Assembly: GCF_020907985.1 (NCBI RefSeq)
Contig: NZ_JAJJPA010000005.1
Span: 210,920-274,919, forward strand
Source: Kitasatospora humi
Lineage (GTDB): Bacteria; Actinomycetota; Actinomycetes; Streptomycetales; Streptomycetaceae
Reading direction: 5' to 3'
Length of the DNA: 64,000 nt
The position numbers were made by a program, and so were the translations under genes. The notes beneath the pieces were generated by a model that saw only the letters and a list, made by a program, of their open reading frames with translations, was not told the origin of the DNA and searched no databases. Numbering within the stretch: position 1 is the stretch's first letter; each line of letters opens with the position of its first letter. This document shows positions 8,893 to 18,176 of the stretch, piece after piece.

Positions 8893-9800
8893 CGCGCCGG
8901 TTGCCGCTCCTTGGCCTCCGGGTGCAGCGCGCCCTCGCCCTCCCCGTAGTGGGCCACCGCGACCGCGCCGACCACCGCGAGCACGAAGCCGACCAGGCCC
9001 AGCCAGGACAGGCCGGCCCGGGTCGCGTCGCCCAGCCAGACCACTCCGATCACCCCGGGCAGCACGGTCTCGCCCACCACCAGGGCGGCCGTCGCGCCGT
9101 TCACCGAGCCGACCTGCAGCGCCACCGTGTGCAGGTACATCCCGCCCAGGCCGCCGACCACGATCGCGTACAGGGCCGGATCGCCGAGCAGCGTGCCGAG
9201 GTCGAACGGGTTGAGGCCGCCGAGCACCCGCACCCCGATCCCGAGCGCGCCGAAGAGCAGGCCGGAGAGCAGCCCGGCCACCACCGCGCCGCGCGCGCCC
9301 AGCCGGCGCACCAGCAGGGTGCCGCCGGAGATCAGCACCACCGAGATCAGCAGCAACGCCCAGTGCGAGCCGAGCGAGGTGTGGGTGTGGCCCTCCGGGC
9401 CGGCGGCGATGGCCAGGAGCACCAGCGCACCGCAGACCGTGCCGATCGCCGCCCACTCCGGTCGGCGCAGCCGCAGGCCGAGCATCTTGACGCTGGCCAG
9501 CGCGGTGATCACCAGGTTGGCGCTGATCACCGTCTGGGAGAGGAAGAGCGGCAGCAGCCGGGAGGCGAGCGCGGCGAGCGCGAACCCGACGAAGTCCAGC
9601 ACCGTGCCGAGCAGGAACTCCCAGGTGACCACGGCCTTGGCGGTGGAGTTGAGGCTCGGGCCGCCGTGCTCGGTGAGCTGCCGGTCGGGCTGGTCGGCGG
9701 CCTCCTGGCGGGCCGAGCGGCGGGAGCCCACGGCCTGCAGCACCGAGCCGAGTCCGTAGCAGGTGGAGGCCGCGACGGCGGTCACCAAGCCGATGATCAC
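8886..9800 (-). CDS. DMT-type (EamA-like) multi-span membrane transporter
   Basis: A ~304-residue integral membrane protein on the minus strand. I chose the GTG at 9800, which follows a clear CAGGAG and starts directly in the first membrane helix ([18 protein letters not shown]); upstream codons in the same frame look non-coding. About nine to ten hydrophobic helices are visible, with a polar loop ([19 protein letters not shown]) after the first. This matches the drug/metabolite transporter fold, but the substrate cannot be read from the sequence. It converges on mutM with a 7-base overlap of ends. Confidence 0.8.
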   Translation of the reverse strand: MIIGLVTAVAASTCYGLGSVLQAVGSRRSARQEAADQPDRQLTEHGGPSLNSTAKAVVTWEFLLGTVLDFVGFALAALASRLLPLFLSQTVISANLVITALASVKMLGLRLRRPEWAAIGTVCGALVLLAIAAGPEGHTHTSLGSHWALLLISVVLISGGTLLVRRLGARGAVVAGLLSGLLFGALGIGVRVLGGLNPFDLGTLLGDPALYAIVVGGLGGMYLHTVALQVGSVNGATAALVVGETVLPGVIGVVWLGDATRAGLSWLGLVGFVLAVVGAVAVAHYGEGEGALHPEAKERQPARQ

Positions 9801-9829
9801 AAATACTCCTGACGAGGGTGTGATCCCCA

Positions 9830-10414
9830 CTATGCCCTGTCGTCGTCGGCCCCGAGAACACGCCTGGTGCGGTTGCGGCGCTCGCACAGCAACCGCAGCC
9901 CGATCGCGCTCCCGGCCGCCGCCATCGCCGTGACCATCACCGGGAATCCGTGCACGGCCCACCTGGCGGCCCCGGCGGCCAGGGCCTTGGCGTCGCCGTA
10001 GCGCTCGCCCTGGGCCAGCAGCTCCGCGCCGGCCGTGGTCCCCAGCACCACCGGGGCGATCGCGGTGACCACCCACCACCAGCCGGCCCGGGTCGCCAGC
10101 CAGGCCCCGGCGGTGGCGCCCGCCACCGTGAGCACCCCGAAGACGCCGGCCGGCGCGGAGCCGCGCAGCTCGTCGGCGAGCGCCCCGACCACCGGCAGGC
10201 CCAGCGAGACGGTCAGCACCTGCCCGGAGGTCAGCCGCCGGGCGCGGCAGTGGGCGCGTGCCCTGGCGCGCGCCAGGGCACGCGCGCCGACCCGCCCGGC
10301 GCCCGGCCCGTCCGCGGCGCGACGCGGACCGGGCAGCGCGGCCCGGCCCCGGGTGCGGCCGCGGGGCCGGGTCGCTTCGTCACCGGTGAGCGCGGAAGCC
10401 CGTTGCCCTGCCAT
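9830..10414 (-). CDS. DUF6542-like membrane protein with Arg/Ala-rich N-terminal linker
   Basis: A 194-residue protein started at the minus-strand ATG 10414 (MAGQRASALTGDEATRPRGR), which has GAGGTTGGGA upstream. The first ~75 residues are basic and low in complexity, including an ARALARARARAHCRARR tract. The remainder holds three to four hydrophobic helices (TSGQVLTVSLGLPVVGAL, APAGVFGVLTVAGATAGAWL, WWWVVTAIAPVVLGTTAGAE). This resembles the small actinomycete family annotated DUF6542; the function is unknown. It is followed on the same strand, 29 bases later, by the DMT-type transporter, so the two are probably co-transcribed. Confidence 0.7.
   Translation of the reverse strand: MAGQRASALTGDEATRPRGRTRGRAALPGPRRAADGPGAGRVGARALARARARAHCRARRLTSGQVLTVSLGLPVVGALADELRGSAPAGVFGVLTVAGATAGAWLATRAGWWWVVTAIAPVVLGTTAGAELLAQGERYGDAKALAAGAARWAVHGFPVMVTAMAAAGSAIGLRLLCERRNRTRRVLGADDDRA
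10254..10285. repeat. Perfect 32-base palindrome inside the DUF6542-like gene
   Basis: The two 16-base halves (10254-10269 and 10270-10285) are exact reverse complements with no spacer; the left half reads GCGCGTGCCCTGGCGC. It encodes the ARALARARARA tract of the minus-strand protein, so part of the symmetry may come from alternating Ala and Arg codons. Confidence 0.95.
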
Positions 10415-10628
10415 GATTCCCAACCTCGTCCCTCGGGAGGTCCGCCGAGTGGCGAACGTAACTGTTGCGTAAGAGAAAGAACCTTGGCCTGGTCTTGGCA
10501 TGTTCTTGGGGTGACCGGCAAGCGCCTTGCCGCATCGCGGAGTTGGCCGGTCGGGTGGCTCCGCGGCCGGGCATCCGGAACCGGGAGCTCCTGATCGCTT
10601 CGATGAGCGGCCCGGTAGCGTCTGGAGC

Positions 10629-12032
10629 ATGAGAATCGTTCTTCGCCGCTCCCGGGCGGGGGGTCCGGCAGCAGTCCTGGCCCTCCTGGTCGGACTGCTG
10701 CTCCTGCTCCTGCCCGGGACCGCCATGGCGTCCGGCGGGCTGGACGACGCCGCCGCCTCCCTCAAGCAAGGCAAGGTCTACGTCGACCCGGCCATGACCG
10801 GCCGGTTCTCCCAGGCCCAGGCCGACGCCCTGACCAAGAAGATCGAGGACGCCGACAAGCCGATCATGGTGGCGGTCGTCCCGGACAGCCCGCAGTACCC
10901 GGCGAAGACCGTCTTCAGCGACCTGCGCACCAAGGCGGGCATCACCGGTGTCTACGCCGTCTGGCGCGGCGACCAGTTCGGCGTGCGGAGCGACCCGAGC
11001 GCGCTGAACACCCAGACCGCGCGGAACTACGCTCAGGCCGCCTACGACTCGCACCACGGTGACATCAACGGCACACTGACCGATTTCGTCACCAACGCCG
11101 CGCCGAAGGTGTCCGGCCACGCGCCCGGCTCGTCCAAGTTCAGCACCGCGATGATCGTGGTGCCGCTGGTGCTGCTCGCCCTGGTCGGCGTCGGCGCCTT
11201 CCTGCTGGTCCGCCGCTCCCGCAAGCTCAAGGCCGAGAAGCGGGCCGCCGAGCTGCGCGCGCTGCGCACCGTGGTGGACGAGGACATCACCGCCTTCGGC
11301 GAGGAACTGGACCGGCTGGACTTCAACCCCGGCGCGCCGAGCGCGGACGACGCCCAGCGCGCCGACTACACCCGCGCGCTGGACTCCTACGAGTCCGCCA
11401 AGAAGCTGATGGACGCGGCCACCCGGCCGGAGGACGTCACCGCGGTGACCACCGCGCTGGAGGACGGCCGGTTCTCGCTGGCCACCCTGGCGGCCCGCCG
11501 TGAGGGCCGGTCGCTGCCCGAGCGCCGCCCGCCGTGCTTCTTCGACCCGCGGCACGGCCCCTCGGTGCAGGACGCGATGTGGTCGCCGGCCGGCGGCGCG
11601 CCGCGCCAGGTGCCGGTCTGCACCGCCGACGCGATGCGGCTGGCCGGCGGCCAGGACCCGGCGATCCGCACCGTGCAGACCGACCAGGGCCCGCAGCCCT
11701 ACTGGAACGCCGGCCCGGTCTACGGCCCGTGGGCGGGCGGCTACTTCGGCGGCTACGGCTCCGGCCTGCTGCCCGGCCTGCTGGTCGGCACGATGCTGGG
11801 CTCGGTCTTCTCGGCCCCGCCGGCCTACGGCTACGACGGCGGCGGCTTCGGCGGTGGCTTCGACGGGGGCCACGAGCGGTACGAGGGCGGCGACTTCTCC
11901 GGCGGCGACTTCGACAGCAACGACTTCGGCGGCTTCAACGGCTCCGACTTCGGCGGTGGCTCCGACTTCGGCGGCGACTTCGGTGGTGGCTCCGACTTCG
12001 GCGGTGGCGACTTCGGCGGCGGCGACTGGTAG
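10629..12032 (+). CDS. Secreted/membrane TPM-like protein with Gly-rich C-terminus
   Basis: A 467-residue protein beginning [12 protein letters not shown] with a strong signal sequence ([20 protein letters not shown]). Residues ~36-170 form an extracellular TPM-phosphatase-like domain ([18 protein letters not shown], then a Tyr/Trp-containing [12 protein letters not shown] strand). A single membrane helix follows at about 175-200 ([23 protein letters not shown]) with a basic stop [11 protein letters not shown]. Next comes a helical cytoplasmic-type domain and, from ~residue 365, a Gly/Tyr/Asp-rich tail of repeated SDFGGG/GGDF units. TPM proteins are linked to membrane-protein turnover and phosphatase activity; no activity can be inferred here. 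A stem-loop follows its stop. Confidence 0.75.
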   Translation: MRIVLRRSRAGGPAAVLALLVGLLLLLLPGTAMASGGLDDAAASLKQGKVYVDPAMTGRFSQAQADALTKKIEDADKPIMVAVVPDSPQYPAKTVFSDLRTKAGITGVYAVWRGDQFGVRSDPSALNTQTARNYAQAAYDSHHGDINGTLTDFVTNAAPKVSGHAPGSSKFSTAMIVVPLVLLALVGVGAFLLVRRSRKLKAEKRAAELRALRTVVDEDITAFGEELDRLDFNPGAPSADDAQRADYTRALDSYESAKKLMDAATRPEDVTAVTTALEDGRFSLATLAARREGRSLPERRPPCFFDPRHGPSVQDAMWSPAGGAPRQVPVCTADAMRLAGGQDPAIRTVQTDQGPQPYWNAGPVYGPWAGGYFGGYGSGLLPGLLVGTMLGSVFSAPPAYGYDGGGFGGGFDGGHERYEGGDFSGGDFDSNDFGGFNGSDFGGGSDFGGDFGGGSDFGGGDFGGGDW

Positions 12033-12053
12033 GCCCGCCGGCCCGCTGCCCGT

Positions 12054-12096
12054 CCGGTGGCCCGTCCGCTCCTCCTCCCGGCGGACGGGCCACCGG
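12054..12096 (+). terminator. Strong stem-loop after the TPM-like gene
   Basis: A perfect 16-base stem (12054-12069 with 12081-12096) and an 11-base pyrimidine-rich loop, 21 bases after the TPM-like stop. There is no U-tract, as is common for terminators in this group. Confidence 0.8.
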
Positions 12097-12102
12097 CATA
12101 AT
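12097..12102 (+). promoter_or_regulatory. -10 element for acyP (probably leaderless)
   Basis: CATAAT differs by one base from the TATAAT consensus and sits 6 bases before the acyP ATG, so transcription would begin at or next to the start codon. No Shine-Dalgarno is visible. It directly abuts the preceding terminator stem. Confidence 0.5.
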
Positions 12103-12108
12103 CGACGG

Positions 12109-12390
12109 ATGCACGAGCACGTCCGAGCCACCGCCTGGGTGCGCGGCAAGGTCCAGGAGGTCGGCTTCCGCTGGTGGACCAGGGCCCGCGCGCTGGAGAT
12201 CGGCGGACTCACCGGCTACACCTCCAACCTTCCGGACGGGCGGGTCCAGGTGGTCGCCCAAGGCACCCGGGCCGACTGCGAGCGGCTGCTGGAGCTGCTG
12301 CGCGGCCCCGGCACCCCCGGGCGGGTCACCGGGGTGACCGAGATCTGGGGCGCCGTCCGGCCCGGCTACGACGGCTTCGCGATCCGCTGA
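12109..12390 (+). CDS. acyP: Acylphosphatase
   Basis: A 93-residue enzyme that hydrolyses acyl phosphates to carboxylate and phosphate. The anion-binding loop reads [13 protein letters not shown] with the catalytic Arg21; Asn40 in [10 protein letters not shown] supplies the second essential residue. The family loop is usually VQGVGFR, and here Glu replaces the Gly. The C-terminus ending in FAIR is typical. Acylphosphatase genes are regularly found between mutM and smc in actinobacteria, and the same order is seen here. Confidence 0.93.
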   Translation: MHEHVRATAWVRGKVQEVGFRWWTRARALEIGGLTGYTSNLPDGRVQVVAQGTRADCERLLELLRGPGTPGRVTGVTEIWGAVRPGYDGFAIR

Positions 12391-12801
12391 GCCCGTGCGG
12401 CACCGACCGGGCGGCCACGCGCTGTTGGGACCGGTGTCAACCCGTGTTGTTCGACGGTTGCCATTTCGCTCCGTCCGTGGTTGACTCCGCATCGTGCAGT
12501 GATCCACCGCGTCAGCGGTGTGTTCGCCGCTGCCCATGGCGTGAGTCAACCGCCATGCAGGTGACAGCGGCGTTGTAGCGCGCGGTGATCGTGTTGACCC
12601 GTACGGTCTTTGGTGAGACGCTGGAAGCCCGCGCACGTGACGGCGATTTTGAGCAAGGTCATGCCCTGTGGCCGCACAATCCACCGTGCCTGACCTGTGG
12701 TGCCGAGCCGGCACTGCCCTTGTCGTGCAGCGCGTGCGTCACCCCTTCCCCTCGACCTGTACCGTACCGGTTCGGTCACTCAGCGTGGAGGACCATTCAT
12801 C
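12391..12801. other. 411-base intergenic region between acyP and the small coiled-coil gene
   Basis: I find no convincing gene here. It is richer in secondary structure and poorer in GC than its surroundings. A hairpin with stem CACCGC/GCGGTG and loop GTCA lies at 12505-12520. It is nested between a 9-base inverted pair GGTTGACTC (12479-12487) and GAGTCAACC (12543-12551). The last ~40 bases contain a CTGTACCGTACCGGTTCGG stretch that may hold the promoter of the downstream gene. Open frames crossing it lack streptomycete codon bias. Confidence 0.5.
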
Positions 12802-13005
12802 ATGGCAAAGGCGCTTCTCGGGTACGTCGGCGGCCCCGACCCGCGAATGCTCTCCGAGATGCGACGGCTTCAGCAGCGCGTCTTGGACCTGGAGGCCGAA
12901 CTCGTTCGGATGCAGGCCGAGAACAACGCGCTCGTCGCTGTCGCTGCCGAGCACTCCTTGCTCGACAGCATCGATCTCGGGCAGCGGGAGCCCGCACTCA
13001 CCTGA
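12802..13005 (+). CDS. Small conserved-type coiled-coil protein
   Basis: A 67-residue protein (MAKALLGYVGGPDPRMLSEM onward) starting at ATG 12802 with GTGGAGGACC upstream. After a Gly/Pro-rich opening, residues ~16-50 (SEMRRLQQRVLDLEAELVRM) form a strongly predicted amphipathic coiled coil; the tail is acidic. I recognise it only as a small actinomycete protein of unknown function encoded near smc. Its size and coiled coil suggest a protein-protein interaction role, which is inference. Confidence 0.75.
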   Translation: MAKALLGYVGGPDPRMLSEMRRLQQRVLDLEAELVRMQAENNALVAVAAEHSLLDSIDLGQREPALT

Positions 13006-13232
13006 ACATTCGGGATCGAATCGACCGGCTAGACACCGGCCGATTTTGTCGCGGAGGCCGATTTCGCCGCGCACCGACGCGACACCTCGGGACGCGATCA
13101 TCAGGGACGTCGTCAGCGGCGTCCCTTCGTCGTTCCCGCCCCGGTTTCCCTTGGAACCGCCACCCACCTCCAGCTGTGTTTTCCTCAGGCTGCCCACGGC
13201 CCGGCCGACCGAAACCGGGCGACGGCGGCGAT

Positions 13233-13238
13233 TACAGT
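13233..13238 (+). promoter_or_regulatory. -10 element for smc (probably leaderless)
   Basis: TACAGT fits the TAnnnT actinobacterial -10 pattern and lies exactly 7 bases before the smc GTG, so the transcript would begin at the start codon. There is no Shine-Dalgarno and the -35 is weak. Confidence 0.45.
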
Positions 13239-13245
13239 CTCACGG

Positions 13246-16200
13246 GTGCACCTGAAGAGCCTGACCCTGCGCGGCTTCAAGTCCTTCGCCTCGGCGACCA
13301 CGCTGCGCTTCGAACCCGGCATCACCTGCGTGGTCGGCCCGAACGGCTCGGGCAAGTCCAATGTGGTCGACGCGCTCTCCTGGGTCATGGGTGAACAGGG
13401 CGCCAAGTCGCTGCGCGGCGGCAAGATGGAGGACGTCATCTTCGCCGGGACCAGCGGCCGGCCGCCGCTCGGCCGGGCCGAGGTCAGCCTCACCATCGAC
13501 AACGCCGACGGCGCCCTGCCGATCGACTACGCCGAAGTGACGATCACCCGCACCATGTTCCGCAACGGCGGCAGCGACTACGCGCTGAACGGCCAGACCT
13601 GCCGGCTGCTGGACATCCAGGAACTGCTCTCCGACTCCGGCATCGGCCGGGAGATGCACGTGATCGTCGGCCAGGGCCGGCTCGACTCGGTGCTGCACGC
13701 CGACCCGCAGGGCCGCCGGGCCTTCATCGAGGAGGCCGCCGGGGTGCTCAAGCACCGCAAGCGCAAGGAGAAGGCGCTGCGGAAGCTGGACGCAATGGCC
13801 GCCAACCTCAACCGGGTGCAGGACCTGGTCGCCGAGCTGCGCCGGCAGCTCGGACCGCTGGGCCGCCAGGCCCGGATCGCCCGGCGGGCCGCCGGCATCC
13901 AGGCCGAGCTGCGCGACGCCCGGCTGCGGCTGCTCGCCGACGACCTGCTGACCCTGCGCCAGGCCGTCCAGGCCGAGGCCGCCGACGAACAGGCACTGCG
14001 GCAGCGCCGGGACACGGTGGAACGGGACCTGCTGACCGCCCGGCAGCGCGAGGCCGTGCTGGAGGCCCAGGTGGAGCAGCTCGGGCCGCGCCTGGAGGCC
14101 GCCCGCACCGCCTGGTACCAGCTGGCCGCGCTGGGCGAGCGGACCCGTGGCACCATCGGGCTGGCCGAGGCCCGGGTGCGGCACGCCACCAGCGGCGGCG
14201 AGCCGGAGCGGCGCGGCCGCGACCCCGAGGAACTGGTCGCCGAGGCCGCACGGGTCCGGCAGGAGGAGGCCGCGCTCGGCGAGGCCCTGGAGGCGGCCCA
14301 GCAGGCGCTGGACGAGGCGGTGGCCCGCCGCGCCGAGCTGGAACGCGAACTCACCGCCGAGGAGCAGCGGCTGCGCGGCGCCGCCCGGGCCGCCGCCGAC
14401 CGGCGCGAGGGGCTGGCCCGCCTCCAGGGGCAGGCCGCCGCGGCAGCCTCCCGGGCGGCCGGCGCCCAGGCCGAGATCGAGCGGCTGACCGCGGCCCGGG
14501 ACGAGGCGGCGGCACGCGCCGAGGCGGCCGGCGCCGAGTACCGGCAGCTGCGTGACCAGGTGGCCGAACTGGAGGGCGGTGACCAGCAGCTGGAGGCGGC
14601 GCACGGGCAGGCGCGGGACCGGCTGGCCGGCGCGGAACGCGAGCTGAGCGGCGCCCGCGAGGCGGCCGCCGCCGCCGAGCGCGAGCTGAGCGCGCTGACC
14701 GCCCGCCACGAGGCCCTGGCGCTCGGGCTGCGCCGCAAGGACGGCACCGGCGCGCTGCTGGCGGCGGGGGAGCGGCTGACCGGGCTGCTCGGCCCGGCGG
14801 CGGCGCTGCTCACCGTGGCTCCGGGTGACGAGGCGGCGCTGGCGGCGGCGCTCGGTGCGGCCGCCGACGCGGTGGCGGTCAGCGACCGGTCGGCCGCCGT
14901 CGCGGCGCTGCGGCTGCTGCGCACCGAGGACGCCGGGCGGGCGGCGCTGCTGATCGCCGGTGGGTCCGGCGGCCCCGACGGGTTGTCGGCGCCCGGCGCG
15001 CTGCCGGCCGGCGCGCGCCGGGCCGGCGAACTGCTGACCGGTCCGGCCGAGCTGCTGCCCGCCGTCCGCGCCCTGCTGGCGCACACCGCCGTGGTGGCCG
15101 ACCTGGACGCCGCCCAGCGGCTGCTGGACGCCCACCCGGAGCTCACCGCCGTCACCGCCGAGGGCGACCTGCTGTCCGCCGGCTTCGCCCAGGGCGGCGC
15201 GGCCGGCCCGCCCAGCCAACTGGAGACCCAGGCCGCGGTGGACGCCGCCGCCCGGCAGGTCGAGGAGCTCACCGCGCGCTGCGCCGAACTCGCCGAGCGG
15301 CTCGCCCGGGCCGAGGAGGCGCGCCGCGAGCTGTCCGCAGACGTGGAGCGGCTGGCCGCCGAGCAGCGCGGTGCCGAGAAGCAGCGCGCCCGGACGGCCG
15401 GCGCGCTGGGCCGGCTCGGCGGCCAGGCCAAGGCCGCCGCCGGCGAGGCGGAGCGCGCCGCTGCGGCGCTGCGGGCCGCCGAGGAGGGCCGGGAGGCGGC
15501 GGTGCGGGCCGCCGAGGAGCTGGCCGAGCGGCTGGCGGTGGCCGAGGAACTGGCCGACCAGGACGCCGACGAGCCCGACCGGAGCGAGCGTGACCGGCTC
15601 GCCGAGCAGTCCGCGCAGGCCCGCCAGCAGGAGTTGGAGGCCCGGCTCGCGGTGCGCACCCACGAGGAGCGGGTCCGCTCGCTGGCCGGGCGGGCGGACG
15701 GCCTGGACCGGGCGGCCCGGGCCGAGCGGGAGGCCCGGGTCCGGGCCGCCGAGCGGGCCCGCCGTGCCGCGCACGAGGCGGCGGTGGCGGGCGCGGTGCT
15801 GGCCGGCGCCCGGCAGTTGCTCGCCTGTCTGGAGGTCTCCACCGCCCGGGCCGAGGCCGAGCGCATCGGCATCGAGCAGGCCCGCGCCACTCGGGAGGCC
15901 GAACTGCGGGCGGCGCGCGAGCTGGGCCGGGAGCTCAAGGACGAACTGGACAAGCTGGTCGACGCCGGCCACCGGGACGAGGTGCTGCGCGCCGAGAAGC
16001 GGCTGCGGATCGAGCAGTTGGAGACCAAGGCGCTGGAGGAGTTCGGCGTCGAGTCGCAGGTGCTGCTGGCCGAGTACGGTCCCGACCAGCCGGTGCCGCC
16101 GGTCGCCCCCGAGGAGGGGGAGCAGCCCGGTGAGCCGCGGCCGTACGTCCGCGCCGAGCAGGAGAAGCGGCTGCGCGCGGCCGAGAAGGCCCACCAGCAG

Positions 16201-16854
16201 CTGGGCAGGGTCAACCCGCTGGCGCTGGAGGAGTTCGCCGCGCTGGAGGAGCGCCACAAGTTCCTCGGCGAGCAGCTGGAGGACCTCAAGCGCAGCCGGC
16301 GGGACCTGATGGACATCGTGCGGGACGTGGACCAGCGGGTGCAGGAGCTGTTCACGGCAGCCTTCCACGACACCGCCGCCCAGTTCGAGGGCGTCTTCTC
16401 GCGGCTCTTCCCCGGGGGTGAGGGCCGGCTGGTGCTGACCGACCCGGACGACATGCTGGCCACCGGGGTGGAGGTGGAGGCCCGCCCGCCGGGCAAGAAG
16501 GTCAAGCGGCTGTCACTGCTCTCCGGCGGCGAGCGCTCGCTGACCGCGGTCGCCCTGCTGGTGGCCATCTTCAAGGCCCGGCCCAGCCCGTTCTACGTGA
16601 TGGACGAGGTGGAGGCGGCGCTGGACGAGACCAACCTGCGCCGGCTGATCGCGATCATGGAGGAGCTGCGGGACAGCTCCCAGCTGATCGTGATCACGCA
16701 TCAGAAGCTCACCATGGAGTGCGCCGACGCCCTGTACGGCGTCACCATGAAGGGCGACGGCATCTCCCAGGTGATCAGCCAGCGGCTGCGCGAAGAGCAC
16801 CGGGAGCGGAAGGTACCGATGCCGCAACGGCGCGAGACCGTCCAGCCCGCCTGA
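13246..16854 (+). CDS. smc: Chromosome segregation protein SMC
   Basis: Structural maintenance of chromosomes ATPase (1202 residues), the core of condensin with ScpA/ScpB; it compacts and separates chromosomes during sporulation. Walker A GPNGSGKSN is at residues 31-39. The ABC signature LSGGE is at 1092-1096, followed by RSLTAVALLVAIF. Walker B FYVMDEVEAALDETNL starts at about 1116. Between the two head parts run two long Ala/Arg/Glu-rich coiled coils interrupted by a hinge around residues 500-640 (ERLTGLLGPAAALLTV through AVTAEGDLLSAGFAQGG). The start is GTG 13246. The coiled-coil codons are extremely GC-biased, which produces long spurious frames on the opposite strand. ftsY follows after 39 bases. 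Confidence 0.98.
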   Translation: MHLKSLTLRGFKSFASATTLRFEPGITCVVGPNGSGKSNVVDALSWVMGEQGAKSLRGGKMEDVIFAGTSGRPPLGRAEVSLTIDNADGALPIDYAEVTITRTMFRNGGSDYALNGQTCRLLDIQELLSDSGIGREMHVIVGQGRLDSVLHADPQGRRAFIEEAAGVLKHRKRKEKALRKLDAMAANLNRVQDLVAELRRQLGPLGRQARIARRAAGIQAELRDARLRLLADDLLTLRQAVQAEAADEQALRQRRDTVERDLLTARQREAVLEAQVEQLGPRLEAARTAWYQLAALGERTRGTIGLAEARVRHATSGGEPERRGRDPEELVAEAARVRQEEAALGEALEAAQQALDEAVARRAELERELTAEEQRLRGAARAAADRREGLARLQGQAAAAASRAAGAQAEIERLTAARDEAAARAEAAGAEYRQLRDQVAELEGGDQQLEAAHGQARDRLAGAERELSGAREAAAAAERELSALTARHEALALGLRRKDGTGALLAAGERLTGLLGPAAALLTVAPGDEAALAAALGAAADAVAVSDRSAAVAALRLLRTEDAGRAALLIAGGSGGPDGLSAPGALPAGARRAGELLTGPAELLPAVRALLAHTAVVADLDAAQRLLDAHPELTAVTAEGDLLSAGFAQGGAAGPPSQLETQAAVDAAARQVEELTARCAELAERLARAEEARRELSADVERLAAEQRGAEKQRARTAGALGRLGGQAKAAAGEAERAAAALRAAEEGREAAVRAAEELAERLAVAEELADQDADEPDRSERDRLAEQSAQARQQELEARLAVRTHEERVRSLAGRADGLDRAARAEREARVRAAERARRAAHEAAVAGAVLAGARQLLACLEVSTARAEAERIGIEQARATREAELRAARELGRELKDELDKLVDAGHRDEVLRAEKRLRIEQLETKALEEFGVESQVLLAEYGPDQPVPPVAPEEGEQPGEPRPYVRAEQEKRLRAAEKAHQQLGRVNPLALEEFAALEERHKFLGEQLEDLKRSRRDLMDIVRDVDQRVQELFTAAFHDTAAQFEGVFSRLFPGGEGRLVLTDPDDMLATGVEVEARPPGKKVKRLSLLSGGERSLTAVALLVAIFKARPSPFYVMDEVEAALDETNLRRLIAIMEELRDSSQLIVITHQKLTMECADALYGVTMKGDGISQVISQRLREEHRERKVPMPQRRETVQPA

Positions 16855-16893
16855 CCCCGGTTCGGCCGCGCGTCACGGATACTGGCTACCGTT

Positions 16894-18117
16894 ATGGAAT
16901 ACGTGATCCTTGCCGTAGTCATCGCCGTGATCGCCGTTGGTGCGGTTGCCGGCCTCGTCGTCAGCGGCAGACGACGTAAGGAACTGCCCCCGAAGTCCAC
17001 GACGACCATCGCCCCGCCGGCGCCCGAGGCGCCCGCGCCGCAGGCCGAGGAGCCGCACGTCGGTGACGAGGCCGCGCCGCCGCGCGAGGAGCCGGTGCAG
17101 ACCGTCGAGGAGGTCGAGCTCCCGCCGACCGCCGAGACGGTCGAGGTCACTCCCGAGCAGGTCATCGAGGCGCCCGCGCTGGAGGTGCCGGAGCCGACCG
17201 CCGGCCGGCTGGTGCGGCTGCGCTCCCGGCTGTCCCGCTCGCAGAACGCGCTCGGCAAGGGCCTGCTGACCCTGCTCTCCCGGGACCGCCTCGACGAGGA
17301 CACCTGGGAGGAGATCGAGGACACCCTGCTCACCGCCGACATCGGCGTCGCGCCCACCCAGGAGCTGGTCGAGCGGCTGCGCACCCGGGTGAAGGTGCTC
17401 GGCACCCGCAGCCCCGAGGAGCTGCGCGGTCTGCTGCGCGAGGAGCTGGTCGACCTGATCGGTGCCGACAGCGACCGCTCGCTGCACACCGCCAAGCAGG
17501 CGGACGGCCGTCCCGCCGTGGTGCTGGTGGTCGGCGTCAACGGGGTGGGCAAGACCACCACCTCCGGCAAGCTCGGCCGGGTGCTGGTGGCCGACGGCCG
17601 CACGGTGGTGCTCGGCGCGGCCGACACCTTCCGCGCCGCCGCCGCCGACCAGCTGCAGACCTGGGGCGAGCGGGTGGGTGCCCGCACGGTGCGCGGTCCG
17701 GAGGGCGGCGACCCCGCCTCCGTCGCGTTCGACGCGGTCAAGGAGGCCATCGCCGAGGGCGCCGACACGGTGCTGATCGACACCGCCGGCCGGCTGCACA
17801 CCAAGACCGGCCTGATGGACGAGCTCGGCAAGGTCAAGCGGGTGGTGGAGAAGCACGGCCCGGTGAACGAGGTGCTGCTGGTGCTGGACGCCACCACCGG
17901 GCAGAACGGCCTGGTGCAGGCGCGGGTCTTCGCCGAGGTGGTGGACATCACCGGCATCGTGCTGACCAAGCTGGACGGCACCGCGAAGGGCGGCATCGTG
18001 GTCGCGGTGCAGCGTGAGCTGGGCGTGCCGGTCAAGCTGATCGGCCTGGGCGAGGGCGCCGACGACCTGGCGCCGTTCGAGCCGGGTGCCTTCGTGGACG
18101 CGCTGATCGGCGACTGA
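16894..18117 (+). CDS. ftsY: Signal recognition particle receptor FtsY
   Basis: Membrane-associated SRP GTPase that docks Ffh-bound ribosomes at the translocon (407 residues). It starts with a genuine membrane helix (VILAVVIAVIAVGAVAGLVV), followed by a basic anchor and a ~75-residue acidic/Pro-rich linker. This is the actinobacterial arrangement, unlike the soluble A-domain of E. coli. The N domain begins near residue 105, and the G domain has GVNGVGKTTTSGKLGR at about 214. DTAGR and TKLDGTAKGG follow, and the protein ends EPGAFVDALIGD. The partner gene ffh lies 7 kb downstream. Confidence 0.97.
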   Translation: MEYVILAVVIAVIAVGAVAGLVVSGRRRKELPPKSTTTIAPPAPEAPAPQAEEPHVGDEAAPPREEPVQTVEEVELPPTAETVEVTPEQVIEAPALEVPEPTAGRLVRLRSRLSRSQNALGKGLLTLLSRDRLDEDTWEEIEDTLLTADIGVAPTQELVERLRTRVKVLGTRSPEELRGLLREELVDLIGADSDRSLHTAKQADGRPAVVLVVGVNGVGKTTTSGKLGRVLVADGRTVVLGAADTFRAAAADQLQTWGERVGARTVRGPEGGDPASVAFDAVKEAIAEGADTVLIDTAGRLHTKTGLMDELGKVKRVVEKHGPVNEVLLVLDATTGQNGLVQARVFAEVVDITGIVLTKLDGTAKGGIVVAVQRELGVPVKLIGLGEGADDLAPFEPGAFVDALIGD

Positions 18118-18136
18118 TCCGGGCGCCGAGCGCGGA

Positions 18137-18169
18137 CTGGGCCGCTTCCCCGCCGGGGGAGCGGCCCAG
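18137..18169. terminator. Bidirectional stem-loop between ftsY and the primase-like gene
   Basis: A stem of 10 perfect pairs (CTGGGCCGCT/AGCGGCCCAG) is extended by a T-G and four C-G pairs to a GCCG loop. It lies in the 59-base gap between convergent genes and could serve both. Confidence 0.8.
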
Positions 18170-18176
18170 CGCCGTT

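Noticed and set aside
12585..13394. Long open frame across the acyP-smc gap
   Set aside because: It has no streptomycete codon bias, overlaps the better-supported small coiled-coil gene and the smc start, and its translation is Arg/Pro/Ser noise.
13240..16368. Frames of ~1000 codons antisense to smc
   Set aside because: They arise from the extreme GC bias of the coiled-coil codons; the sense strand encodes a complete SMC with all motifs.
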